Made by a program: the position numbers and the translations under genes
The notes under the pieces: model-generated
The model's database searches: none
Told to the model about the DNA's origin: nothing
The model's input: the letters and a program-made list of their open reading frames with translations, nothing else
Assembly (NCBI GenBank): GCA_937902115.1
Contig: CALGSR010000081.1
Span: 1-13,895, forward strand
DNA from: an uncultured Bacillus sp.
GTDB lineage: Bacteria; Bacillota; Bacilli; Bacillales; Cytobacillaceae
Direction: 5' to 3'
Length of the DNA stretch: 13,895 nucleotides
Shown here: piece by piece, positions 6,479 to 13,563 of the stretch
Position numbering within the stretch: the stretch's first letter is position 1
Layout of the letters: every line of letters begins with the position of its first letter

Positions 6479-7633
6479 TTATTCGCCAGTCTTTGGAATA
6501 ACTTCCAATTTCCAGTAAGCTATAGCTGAATGAGGCATTGTTAATGCTCCAGAACATCTAGTCTCGATTAAGTATTTGTATTGGTTGAAGTCAATGTCGA
6601 AATCATCAAACATTGTAACACTTCCACCTTTATCAGCACCAAGAGAGTAATCATTCATATTAACTGAAATACCAATAAGTCTCTTTTGTAGACCATCCTT
6701 CAATTCTGTTGCTGCTTCCAGAACAACAACCTTATTTTCCATAACAGGAACTTCAACGATTTCTCTTGCACGAATACCAGCTGCTAAATCGGCCTCAGTA
6801 TTGTAAAGACGTCTACCTGTTGTATCTTTTAAAAGAAGCATGTCGCCATTAACATCGGGAGTAGTAAAGAAAGTAGGAACACCAGTACCCTTGTATTTCT
6901 TACGTCCTAGTATAATTTGGTCGATCATTTGAGCAGTGGTTGCTGCTGCGGGAATTTGAACTTCTACAGTATAAACACCATCATCAGTTGCGATTGGTCT
7001 TATTTTATCTTCTTTAATCTTGTCATCAGAAGAAGATAATCTACCGTCGCCAACTAATTGTGCTCTAGCGATTTCCTCTTCGAGCATCATTCTCATTTCC
7101 ATTCTTAACCATACAACAACGTCAAAGTCTGTGATATCAACTATGTCATCACGATCCAATTTTTGTTTCTTGTAAACAGTTTGAGCATCAGTTGTTCTTT
7201 TTAACAATGTAAATACTTCATCAATTTTTTCGTTGCCTGTTACATAACCTCTAGCACGTGCCTCTTCAGCCGTAATGTCTGCAAGCACAGTTTTGATTCT
7301 TGCAAAAGGAACATGTTTAGCAGCACCAAAAACTTTGGAAACCCATTCAGTGTCTCTTTTAATGAATGTTGGAGTGTTGGTTGTTGTTCTTGCATCTGGG
7401 AATAAATAACCGATGTTATCGATACCATATGTACCAGCATGTGCAAGTACATCTCCTTGATGTTCGTAATCTTCAAACGCATCTCGAATGCTAGCATAGC
7501 CATGTGCTAAGAATGCATTTTTTAATGTTGATTGGGATTGTCTAGCATCATTGAAAATTTCACGAAGTTTCTCTCTTGTTAGGTTCCCATGTGTTAAGTT
7601 CTGGTCTGTTGGAGCAAAAATATTTTTCTTCAT
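6479..7633 (-). CDS. Candidate internally initiated major capsid protein (nested in the fused gene)
   Basis: Within the fused frame, an ATG at 7633 (Met225 of the fusion) is preceded by GAAGGAGA at a spacing of seven bases, as good as the best sites elsewhere in the window. Initiation here would yield a 384-residue protein beginning 'MKKNIFAPTDQ', which is just where the protease-scaffold ends and the capsid part starts. This would let the phage make many capsid subunits free of protease and a few full-length fusions. Seen: the site, spacing and boundary. Inferred: that it is used. The alternative is that all capsid comes from cleaving the fusion, and the site is left from an ancestral two-gene arrangement. 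Confidence 0.6.
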   Translation of the reverse strand: MKKNIFAPTDQNLTHGNLTREKLREIFNDARQSQSTLKNAFLAHGYASIRDAFEDYEHQGDVLAHAGTYGIDNIGYLFPDARTTTNTPTFIKRDTEWVSKVFGAAKHVPFARIKTVLADITAEEARARGYVTGNEKIDEVFTLLKRTTDAQTVYKKQKLDRDDIVDITDFDVVVWLRMEMRMMLEEEIARAQLVGDGRLSSSDDKIKEDKIRPIATDDGVYTVEVQIPAAATTAQMIDQIILGRKKYKGTGVPTFFTTPDVNGDMLLLKDTTGRRLYNTEADLAAGIRAREIVEVPVMENKVVVLEAATELKDGLQKRLIGISVNMNDYSLGADKGGSVTMFDDFDIDFNQYKYLIETRCSGALTMPHSAIAYWKLEVIPKTGE

Positions 7634-8305
7634 AGTATCGTCTCCTTCAATATTGGAATGTTTTACATCTTTTTCGTTTGATTCTAATGCTTGTGCTATC
7701 AATGTATATACCACTAATTGTTGATCCTCATTTAGCGTCTCAAAAACTTCAGCCACAGTCTTTTGATCTTTAGCCGCATGTTCTAGTTCGTCTTCTTTTA
7801 GATCGATTTCTTTTTCATCCGGTATATCGATTGCGTCGTGTACAAGTGCTCCGATAGAAATGATAGCTTCCTCATCATCTTGAACTACGCTACCATCAGC
7901 ATGTTGAAAAGCGAGATTGTCGATATATGCCCCTGGATTAGCACCTGAGATAACTAAGGACACTTCTCTGATAACTCCATGAACTACATTAGCCCCTTTT
8001 TGTACTAGCGAATTCGCATAGATACTAAGAGAGTCGATGTCTCCATGCTTTACCAAATCTTTTGCAACTTTTCCGGATTCAGTGTTGTTCAAATAGCAGT
8101 AGCTATATACGCCGTCAGCTCTGTTTTCTAAGACAGCATGTCCCAACACATTTTTTGGGTCATTGTGAAGATGCTGGTAAACTAATGGTACTTTTGCACC
8201 GTCCATATCTTCGAAGGCGTTTTGCATAATGGTTCGACCATCTGCACATTTTAGACCGACCTTAGTGGCATATCCGCTAAAGTCATACTTTTTTTTCTTA
8301 TTCAT
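6479..8305 (-). CDS. Fused prohead protease and HK97-type major capsid protein
   Basis: 608 residues in one frame. Residues ~5-130 are an S78-type (HK97) prohead protease: 'YDFSGYATKVG', 'VPLVYQHLHNDPKNVLGHA' (candidate catalytic His45 or His47), 'GDIDSLSIYAN' (candidate Ser92 or Ser94) and 'IREVSLVISGANPGAYID'. Residues ~135-224 are an acidic linker with a helix 'VAEVFETLNEDQQLVVYTL', probably a scaffold (delta-domain-like) segment. Residues ~225-608 are the capsid protein, with 'NIGYLFPDART', 'FTLLKRTTDAQTVYKKQKLD', 'MMLEEEIARAQLVGDGR', 'YNTEADLAAGIR' and 'FDDFDIDFNQYKY'. AGGAGG lies just upstream of the ATG. The protease would free the capsid part and remove the scaffold during maturation. 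Such fusions occur in other Bacillota phages. Confidence 0.93.
   Translation of the reverse strand: MNKKKKYDFSGYATKVGLKCADGRTIMQNAFEDMDGAKVPLVYQHLHNDPKNVLGHAVLENRADGVYSYCYLNNTESGKVAKDLVKHGDIDSLSIYANSLVQKGANVVHGVIREVSLVISGANPGAYIDNLAFQHADGSVVQDDEEAIISIGALVHDAIDIPDEKEIDLKEDELEHAAKDQKTVAEVFETLNEDQQLVVYTLIAQALESNEKDVKHSNIEGDDTMKKNIFAPTDQNLTHGNLTREKLREIFNDARQSQSTLKNAFLAHGYASIRDAFEDYEHQGDVLAHAGTYGIDNIGYLFPDARTTTNTPTFIKRDTEWVSKVFGAAKHVPFARIKTVLADITAEEARARGYVTGNEKIDEVFTLLKRTTDAQTVYKKQKLDRDDIVDITDFDVVVWLRMEMRMMLEEEIARAQLVGDGRLSSSDDKIKEDKIRPIATDDGVYTVEVQIPAAATTAQMIDQIILGRKKYKGTGVPTFFTTPDVNGDMLLLKDTTGRRLYNTEADLAAGIRAREIVEVPVMENKVVVLEAATELKDGLQKRLIGISVNMNDYSLGADKGGSVTMFDDFDIDFNQYKYLIETRCSGALTMPHSAIAYWKLEVIPKTGE
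7641..7648 (-). promoter_or_regulatory. Internal Shine-Dalgarno site before the capsid part
   Basis: GAAGGAGA on the minus strand, seven bases before the ATG at 7633, inside the codons for 'EGDD' of the fusion. It is unusual because it lies in the middle of a long open frame and coincides with a domain boundary. It supports separate translation of the capsid protein. Confidence 0.65.
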
Positions 8306-8330
8306 ATTTCCTCCTATTGATTTATAAACA

Positions 8331-9650
8331 TCAGAGTGTTTTGAGTTCGCGTTTCAAACGTTCGATTTGTTCGGAAACCTCCTCCCGCGTTGGTGGATGC
8401 TCGATTAAATCTTCTTCCTCCTCTGCTTTCGGTTTAATATTTCCATTTTGATTGTTTGGTTCCGGCATATTCTTATTACTTAATTCATTTGCACGTGGTT
8501 CATTTGATGGTTTTCTACCAATAATCTGCCGTAATTCATTTGATGTTAGTATGGCATTACGGCTAAATACATCCGCAATATTGGCTAATTCAGTAGCTGG
8601 AACAAGTCTGAATATGTCACGGAAACCCATTATAGAATGTCCTTGGGTTCTTGCTGTTTTTGTCAAGAACTTACGAATCATTTCATCAACGATTGCTGTA
8701 ACAATTGGTTCGACTGTTCGATCGTAGTAATTACGAAGTTCCTGTTCTGTAGCCTTTCCGGTGAATATAGCCTCAGACATGCCAAGTTGGTTATAAAATG
8801 TCGTTGTCAAATATTGAACTTGTGATAATAAATTATTTTCAACTGGACGATTTAATTGTGTAATACGTTCCGTGGCATCCGCATAAGCTATGCCGTATCG
8901 ACTACCCTCTAATTGATTGGCAATCGCTTGAACTCTATCTTTAGCTTCCGCTTTTCTTATATCGGATTTAACGGTATATGGTAATTGAATAATTAGATCT
9001 AATTTACCAGAACTCATCTTATCATCAGTTACGTCGAGAAGACCAAGTTTATTTCTTAATCTTTGTAGGGTTGAGTTCGGTTCATTCATGATTGCATATA
9101 GTGGGTTTTCAATTATACCAACAATTGACTTTGGTATCGTCACTGTTTGTTTTACGCCACGATTATCATCGTAAACCTCAACGCGGACGTGATTTGGAAA
9201 CCATTCTTTAATCTTACCGGTTCTGAGTGATAAAATCCTATAGCCGTCAGATATCGTTGGATTTACATACGTGTCAACTGGTACAATTGCAACTACGCCT
9301 TCGTCAAACATACTCATCACAATATCCTGTATGAACGCTCGACCTGTTTGATCCTTATTCGCTTCCACTGTAAGACAATGGTTTAAAGAGTCTTTAATTG
9401 TTTCTAAATAACGATCTTCGTTATCTAATCGGACATGTTGGAGATCGAAACTAGCAACATCCATCGCAATCTTAGTTGTGATAGTTGAAATAATAGACCT
9501 TTCATTACCTCTTGATAGTCGGACCTGACCAGGGTTAACAGAAGACACATAACCGAGACTAGGGGTGATGTATTGTGTATTCTCCTCTGCATTTCTAAAG
9601 ACATTCCATGCATTTTTTAATCTATTGCTAAATGAGTCTATCTTAATCAC
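8331..9650 (-). CDS. Portal protein
   Basis: 439 residues. The N-terminus 'FSNRLKNAWNVFRNAEE' and the block 'RSIISTITTKIAMDVASFDL' followed by 'LNHCLTVEANKDQTGRAFI' are typical of Bacillota siphophage portal proteins. Further on come 'DEGVVAIVPVDTY', a loop with 'VTIPKSIVGIIENPLYAIMN', 'LNRPVENNLLSQVQYLTTTFYN', 'LGMSEAIFTG' and 'YDRTVEPIVTAIVDEMIRKF', the last matching the crown/stem helices. The C-terminus is strongly acidic (EEEED). It forms the dodecameric ring at one capsid vertex through which the terminase packs DNA. The best start is GTG at 9650, overlapping the preceding gene's end; GGAGG lies almost against this codon, an unusually short spacing. Portal, then capsid fusion, is the usual order. 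Confidence 0.93.
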   Translation of the reverse strand: MIKIDSFSNRLKNAWNVFRNAEENTQYITPSLGYVSSVNPGQVRLSRGNERSIISTITTKIAMDVASFDLQHVRLDNEDRYLETIKDSLNHCLTVEANKDQTGRAFIQDIVMSMFDEGVVAIVPVDTYVNPTISDGYRILSLRTGKIKEWFPNHVRVEVYDDNRGVKQTVTIPKSIVGIIENPLYAIMNEPNSTLQRLRNKLGLLDVTDDKMSSGKLDLIIQLPYTVKSDIRKAEAKDRVQAIANQLEGSRYGIAYADATERITQLNRPVENNLLSQVQYLTTTFYNQLGMSEAIFTGKATEQELRNYYDRTVEPIVTAIVDEMIRKFLTKTARTQGHSIMGFRDIFRLVPATELANIADVFSRNAILTSNELRQIIGRKPSNEPRANELSNKNMPEPNNQNGNIKPKAEEEEDLIEHPPTREEVSEQIERLKRELKTL

Positions 9651-10122
9651 CCCTCCGCATTAGATTTTCTTTTTTATAAGCAACCTTACCAGATTTAAAA
9701 ACGCCTTTTCTCAACTGTTCCATATCGTAGCCTGCATCAGCGACTGCTGTATGGACCCCAATTTCCCCACGTTTAGCAACAAACTTTAGTACTCGCCCAG
9801 ATGGAGCCTGTATTCCAGAAACTCTTTCGTTCATGAGCGATGCTAATTTATTGTTATACTGTAAAATTGTGGCGGACGAAATACGACCAGTTGAAGTATA
9901 TGACATTTCTAATTGGGTTTTAACAAAGTTGTCCATTTCTTTCGATGTTGTTTTTTGAATTTTTGCCCTAATTTTTTCACCTTTTGTTTCAGCCCACTTG
10001 GTGTCTTTCTTATCTAATCGGGCCTGCCCCCTCGGTGTAAGGGACCCATCAGGATTCTGATACCGTCTAACCCCCCACTTCATTCCCTTAATTCCATGAT
10101 GCTGAAGGACTGTTTGATTCAT
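9643..10122 (-). CDS. KWGVRR-motif phage protein (second of a pair)
   Basis: 159 residues. Near the N-terminus it carries 'LQHHGIKGMKWGVRRYQNPD' followed by 'GSLTPRGQARL', a motif found in many Bacillota phage structural-region proteins of unknown function. The remainder is basic and polar, with 'KGEKIRAKIQKTTSKEMDNF', 'ILQYNNKLASLMNERV' and 'VGIQ'-like small residues; there is no membrane segment. AAGGAGG lies eight bases before the ATG and overlaps the previous stop codon, so the pair is tightly coupled. Its end overlaps the portal start. A role in head assembly (minor head or portal-associated protein) is suggested by position only. No catalytic motif is visible. Confidence 0.82.
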   Translation of the reverse strand: MNQTVLQHHGIKGMKWGVRRYQNPDGSLTPRGQARLDKKDTKWAETKGEKIRAKIQKTTSKEMDNFVKTQLEMSYTSTGRISSATILQYNNKLASLMNERVSGIQAPSGRVLKFVAKRGEIGVHTAVADAGYDMEQLRKGVFKSGKVAYKKENLMRRGD

Positions 10123-10135
10123 AAATTGGTCCTCC

Positions 10136-10783
10136 TTATTTCTTATCTTTGGATTTCATACCAAATGCATCTTCTGCGAATTGTGGAGCCATTTGTTGCA
10201 CAAGGATCTTCGCACCACCTAAGAAGACACCTTTACTAAATTCGGATAAGGCTTCCCCTCCACCTTTAAGTACTGCCTTTTTCACAAAGGATTCACTCTT
10301 CTCTATCTTCTCAGCAGTTAGTCTTTTATAGGTTTCCTCTAATTGTAGTCTTTCATTCAACTTTTTTAGTTCTTCATTTGAAAGTCCACCTGGAGCTTTA
10401 GATTTGGAATCTCGACTCTTAATATGATCTTCGGATTTACTAGATCCTTCCTCGCGTCTTTTTCCAGCAAGAGTCCTAGTTCCATCTTTGTTTTGAAACC
10501 GTCTAACTCCCCATTTTTGACCTAAAATACCGTAATGGTATAGTTGGTTAATCGGTGTGGTTGTATCGATTTTAAACGGTTGTTCGTAGGTATCTTTTTC
10601 GCCCGATCGTCGCTTTAAATCCCTTATTGTATCTTCGACTTCGCGCTCACTTCTGAGTCGCTCCAACATACGGCGAAGTTCGGGTAAAGATAATTCCGAA
10701 ATACTTTTAGTTTTGTCGGGTTCTAAGTTAAATCGAGTATCAGTTGGTTCGTCGTAATAATGTTTTATAACTTTATTAGCCAT
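10136..10783 (-). CDS. KWGVRR-motif phage protein (first of a pair)
   Basis: 215 residues from the ATG at 10783, chosen because AAAGGAG stands six bases upstream immediately after the terminase stop; an in-frame ATG at 10810 would overlap the terminase without a ribosome-binding site. Residues ~20-60 are charged and helical ('ISELSLPELRRMLERLRSER'). At ~80-105 comes 'LYHYGILGQKWGVRRFQNKD' and 'GTRTLAGKRR', the same motif as in the next gene. A helical stretch 'LSNEELKKLNERLQLEETYK' follows, then an Ala/Gly-rich amphipathic end ('KGGGEALSEFSKGVFLGGAK'). The last two blocks recur together with the motif in related phage proteins as I recall them. Function unknown; probably a minor virion or head assembly protein. 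Confidence 0.82.
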   Translation of the reverse strand: MANKVIKHYYDEPTDTRFNLEPDKTKSISELSLPELRRMLERLRSEREVEDTIRDLKRRSGEKDTYEQPFKIDTTTPINQLYHYGILGQKWGVRRFQNKDGTRTLAGKRREEGSSKSEDHIKSRDSKSKAPGGLSNEELKKLNERLQLEETYKRLTAEKIEKSESFVKKAVLKGGGEALSEFSKGVFLGGAKILVQQMAPQFAEDAFGMKSKDKK

Positions 10784-10796
10784 CCGCTTCTCCTTT

Positions 10797-12542
10797 CTAT
10801 TCAAATTCATCTTTGTTTAATTTATATGCAACGTAAGCATCCAATAAGGCTGAGACAGCATCTATCTTTTCATCTCGATGTTTCTTTAAAAGCTTACGAT
10901 TACCATTGGTGTCTTCTTCTGTTACGGCATTTCCCATTGTAAAGCTGAATAATTCCTGGTCAAATATTAGTAAGCGTTCTTCTGAAAGTTTCTTTAATTC
11001 ACCAAGCGGAACCGATTCGGTTTTGGAACCTTGGATTACCTTTTCGATTGCATATGGGCCGTTTTCTTTTTCCCATCTTGCTATAAATTCTTGAGCGTTA
11101 TAAGGGTCAAAACCAACACTTCTAACATCGTATTGCATCTCGTCGATGTATCCCTCAAGATCTTCATAAACGTCCATCATATCGAGAACTGTACCGTCAA
11201 GAATCATTAGTGATCCTTCATTGATGAAATCGTCATACTTAATACGAAGTGCGCCAGGGAGTCTAGATAGAGTTAAACTGGTAATATAACATCGGGTCTT
11301 AATTCCGAATTCATCTCGTCCGAGTGGGAATAAAAATGTGAAGGCACAGAAGTCATCCCCTTGGGATAAGTCGACGCCCATCGAACAAACACATTTCCAA
11401 AAGGATCTTCGTCTATGTAGTTCAGTTTCTTCGTATGTAAAGAAATATGTATACCCTGCCATTGGTATTCCGAAACGCTTTGCAAGAATATCATTCCGAG
11501 TTGATGGGGCTTTTTCGGCACGCTCAACATCCCTCTGATATGTCTCATATGAAACTGTCTTACCGATGTTTGGCTGGGCTTTTTGCCACATATTTGGGTC
11601 TGCTACTTCTTCGATGTCGTCCAATCTATAGTACCAGATGGACACATGATCGGCTATGTAGTCGCCTCGGAGTATGTCCATTAATTCCATTTTGACTGTA
11701 TCGCCAGCGCTATTACGAACAGTACCTTCTGAACTCATCGCAACGATTAACCAGTCATCCAATTTAGATGCACCTTGTTCAACGGCCCCGATAACGTCCT
11801 CACGAATGTTACCCGATAACCATTCATCAATAGTTGTAATCTTCGGTCGCAAACCTTGTAGCTTATCTATTGTCATGGCACGAACTTCTAGGAGTGATCC
11901 AGTTAGAAAATTCTCAATGCCTTTTTTAGTAGATGTTAATTTCGTACGATTAGACTTAGCTCCTGTCGTATTAAAGATCGAACCTTCTGTTAAGAACTTA
12001 TACAATGGTCCACGACTTCTTGTAATAGCTGTCCTAATCGGCGACATTACCTCGTCCGCTTGCTTCATTGTTGGCGCGGTTGTTACCTGATGTGTAGTTG
12101 TCGTATCGACACTTATAAAATAATTTTGTATACAACTTCCATACATCGATTTAGCTGCACCACGTGCAACAATTAGAAACTGTTTATTTATTAATCTCTT
12201 CTTAACCCATCGATCTTCATAACCTCCGGGTTCTTGGCCGTTTCCCGGTATGAAGATTGATCTCTTTTCGAAATAGTACCAGCCAAAAATATCTTCGGCC
12301 CAAAGTTTGAAAGTGTCTAAAAGGTGGAGATCGGACCCATCTGTAAGTGTCAACTCATTTTCACAAAATAAGATGAAGCCCTCTACGACATCTTCATCGT
12401 AATAGTATTCGGGGTTACGAATACGATCGTCAATTCTATTCATCTGGAGAGAAATTTCATTGTTGACAAGTATTTCGCCTCTCAACACGGCTTCGCGAAA
12501 TTCACCATAATACCGAGGAGTGGCCGTGTTAGATAACTTCAA
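10797..12542 (-). CDS. terL: Terminase large subunit
   Basis: 581 residues. The N-terminal ATPase has a Walker A-like P-loop 'VARGAAKS' (Lys131, Ser132) and a Walker B 'KITTIDEW' (Asp239, Glu240), followed by 'LIVAMSSEGT', the usual motif III position. The C-terminal RNase H-like nuclease shows 'MGVDLSQGDD' (Asp391), 'SVGFDPYNAQ' (Asp479) and 'HRDEKIDAVSAL' (Asp561) as likely metal ligands. Length and order fit the Terminase_1 family. The start codon is TTG, fixed by AGAGGTG eight bases upstream. It cuts concatemeric DNA and pumps it through the portal. The HNH gene two genes upstream is a typical partner in cos-type packaging. Confidence 0.96.
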   Translation of the reverse strand: MKLSNTATPRYYGEFREAVLRGEILVNNEISLQMNRIDDRIRNPEYYYDEDVVEGFILFCENELTLTDGSDLHLLDTFKLWAEDIFGWYYFEKRSIFIPGNGQEPGGYEDRWVKKRLINKQFLIVARGAAKSMYGSCIQNYFISVDTTTTHQVTTAPTMKQADEVMSPIRTAITRSRGPLYKFLTEGSIFNTTGAKSNRTKLTSTKKGIENFLTGSLLEVRAMTIDKLQGLRPKITTIDEWLSGNIREDVIGAVEQGASKLDDWLIVAMSSEGTVRNSAGDTVKMELMDILRGDYIADHVSIWYYRLDDIEEVADPNMWQKAQPNIGKTVSYETYQRDVERAEKAPSTRNDILAKRFGIPMAGYTYFFTYEETELHRRRSFWKCVCSMGVDLSQGDDFCAFTFLFPLGRDEFGIKTRCYITSLTLSRLPGALRIKYDDFINEGSLMILDGTVLDMMDVYEDLEGYIDEMQYDVRSVGFDPYNAQEFIARWEKENGPYAIEKVIQGSKTESVPLGELKKLSEERLLIFDQELFSFTMGNAVTEEDTNGNRKLLKKHRDEKIDAVSALLDAYVAYKLNKDEFE

Positions 12543-12550
12543 ATTAATTA

Positions 12551-12557
12551 CACCTCT
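12551..12557 (-). promoter_or_regulatory. Ribosome-binding site fixing the TTG start of the terminase
   Basis: AGAGGTG on the minus strand, eight bases before TTG at 12542 and directly after the preceding gene's TAG. No ATG or GTG in this frame is better placed, so the rare TTG start is well supported. Confidence 0.75.
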
Positions 12558-12809
12558 CTACTTAATTGTCGATAATGGGACTTCCTGTCCGGGACCTAAG
12601 AAATCAAGACTCCCAAATGACACTGGAGCCAATACTGATTTTTTCGGGTCGTACTTGTATATTAAAATACACAAGTCATTTCCGTCGTTTTCTGAATCGC
12701 TAAAAATAAATCCAAACGCTACATCGAACTCTAAAATCTGTTTAAGGTGATTGGCATCTGTTAGCTTATTAGCTTCAACGTAGGCCTCATGTACATTTAT
12801 CGCATTCAT
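12558..12809 (-). CDS. Small unknown protein (83 aa) before the terminase
   Basis: 83 residues, beginning 'MNAINVHEAYVEANKLTDA'. A helical first third is followed by strands 'FDVAFGFIFSD', 'DLCILIYKYD' and a C-terminal 'PVSFGSLDFLGPGQEVPL'. This looks like a compact alpha/beta fold without cysteines, membrane segments or recognisable catalytic residues. I do not recognise the family. Its ATG overlaps the stop of the gp6-like gene (ATGA), with only a weak GTGGGTG upstream, so translation is probably coupled. Because it sits within the packaging block it may be a packaging accessory, but it could equally be a small cargo gene. Confidence 0.62.
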   Translation of the reverse strand: MNAINVHEAYVEANKLTDANHLKQILEFDVAFGFIFSDSENDGNDLCILIYKYDPKKSVLAPVSFGSLDFLGPGQEVPLSTIK

Positions 12810-13159
12810 ATAGTGTCACCCACTTCGACAAGTTTATTTGTTTGGACAGTAATACGCCACTCATACTCAGAAATCTGTTTCTCGATCGAGTCGACAAGAA
12901 AGGAATTTTGTGGAGGATCGAACATCAGTCGAACTTTTAAATAAACAAACGATTTAATTATTTCAAGATCTTTTCGTCCCTGTGTAAATTCTTCCCAAAC
13001 ATTATTCTTATCTGTAATGGAGTAGAATTCTGGTCCAACGCCCAACTGATTTATAATCATAAGGGCTCCGTTGATATGTATGATTAATTCCGCATCGAAA
13101 TTATTATCATTGACATCAATACCAAGTAATTGTTTTATAGAATCTAAAATGCTCACCAT
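12806..13159 (-). CDS. gp6-like head-tail connector protein
   Basis: 117 residues, mostly helical: 'ILDSIKQLLGI', 'FDAELIIHINGALMIINQLG', 'DLEIIKSFVYLKVRLMFDPP' and 'LVDSIEKQISEYEWRITVQT'. The pattern of a helix ending in LG, then 'IKSFVYLKVRL-x-FDPP' and a final long helix with 'E-x-EWR', matches the HK97 gp6-like adaptor family, which binds under the portal. Its stop overlaps the next gene by four bases, and it overlaps the HNH gene by seven; AAGGGGGG lies about 10 bases before the ATG. It lies upstream of the terminase rather than after the capsid gene, which is unlike phage HK97 itself. Family call is good, exact role inferred. Confidence 0.75.
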   Translation of the reverse strand: MVSILDSIKQLLGIDVNDNNFDAELIIHINGALMIINQLGVGPEFYSITDKNNVWEEFTQGRKDLEIIKSFVYLKVRLMFDPPQNSFLVDSIEKQISEYEWRITVQTNKLVEVGDTI

Positions 13160-13563
13160 AATAGGGTGTCCCCCCTTCTTCGTTCTCGTGGTAACTTTAG
13201 TAAATTATTATCATTGCCAAATGTGATAGCCTGATGTGTGTTAAACGATGTGGATATTAAAAATTCCGGATCGAGTAACGAGTAATAATTATTTTCAAAG
13301 TCGTCGATAGTTATTGGATTCATATGATGGACATAGATTCGATCTGAAATATCCCGCCCAGGAATTCCTAGGTCACAACCATTATCTCTAAGGATTACTT
13401 GGTTTCTAACTTGTTTCCATTCATATGACCTATAGAAGTTCTGATTCAAATATCTGTCTCTTCCAAATGTCTGATGGCCAACTCGTCCACCTAAAATCAA
13501 ATAACTGAATCGTTCCGCAAAGGTCGGTATGGTAATTAATTCGGAATATGTTTTAATCATCAT
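13153..13563 (-). CDS. HNH endonuclease of the terminase-adjacent type
   Basis: 136 residues from ATG at 13563, preceded by GAGGAT seven bases upstream; an in-frame start at 13602 would overlap the upstream gene by 50 bases without a ribosome-binding site. The sequence has 'TFAERFSYLILGGRVGHQTF' and 'DRYLNQNFYRSYEWKQVRNQ', then 'RDNGCDLG', 'YVHHMNP' (His79/His80), 'DPEFLISTSFNTHQAI' (Asn108, His110), and ends 'RGDTLLW'. This is the HNH fold of the small nucleases encoded beside terminases in HK97-like phages, where such nucleases are needed for cos cleavage and packaging. The two zinc-knuckle cysteine pairs seen in some HNH proteins are absent. It overlaps its neighbours by 11 and 7 bases. 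Confidence 0.93.
   Translation of the reverse strand: MMIKTYSELITIPTFAERFSYLILGGRVGHQTFGRDRYLNQNFYRSYEWKQVRNQVILRDNGCDLGIPGRDISDRIYVHHMNPITIDDFENNYYSLLDPEFLISTSFNTHQAITFGNDNNLLKLPRERRRGDTLLW

Noticed and set aside
7240..7503. Minus-strand open frame in another phase inside the capsid gene
   Set aside because: Fully contained in the capsid coding region, and its Met-rich sequence arises from reading conserved capsid codons out of phase; no ribosome-binding site.
11674..12090. Plus-strand open frame opposite the terminase
   Set aside because: Antisense shadow of the ATPase and central region of a well-supported gene; no recognisable domain or ribosome-binding site.
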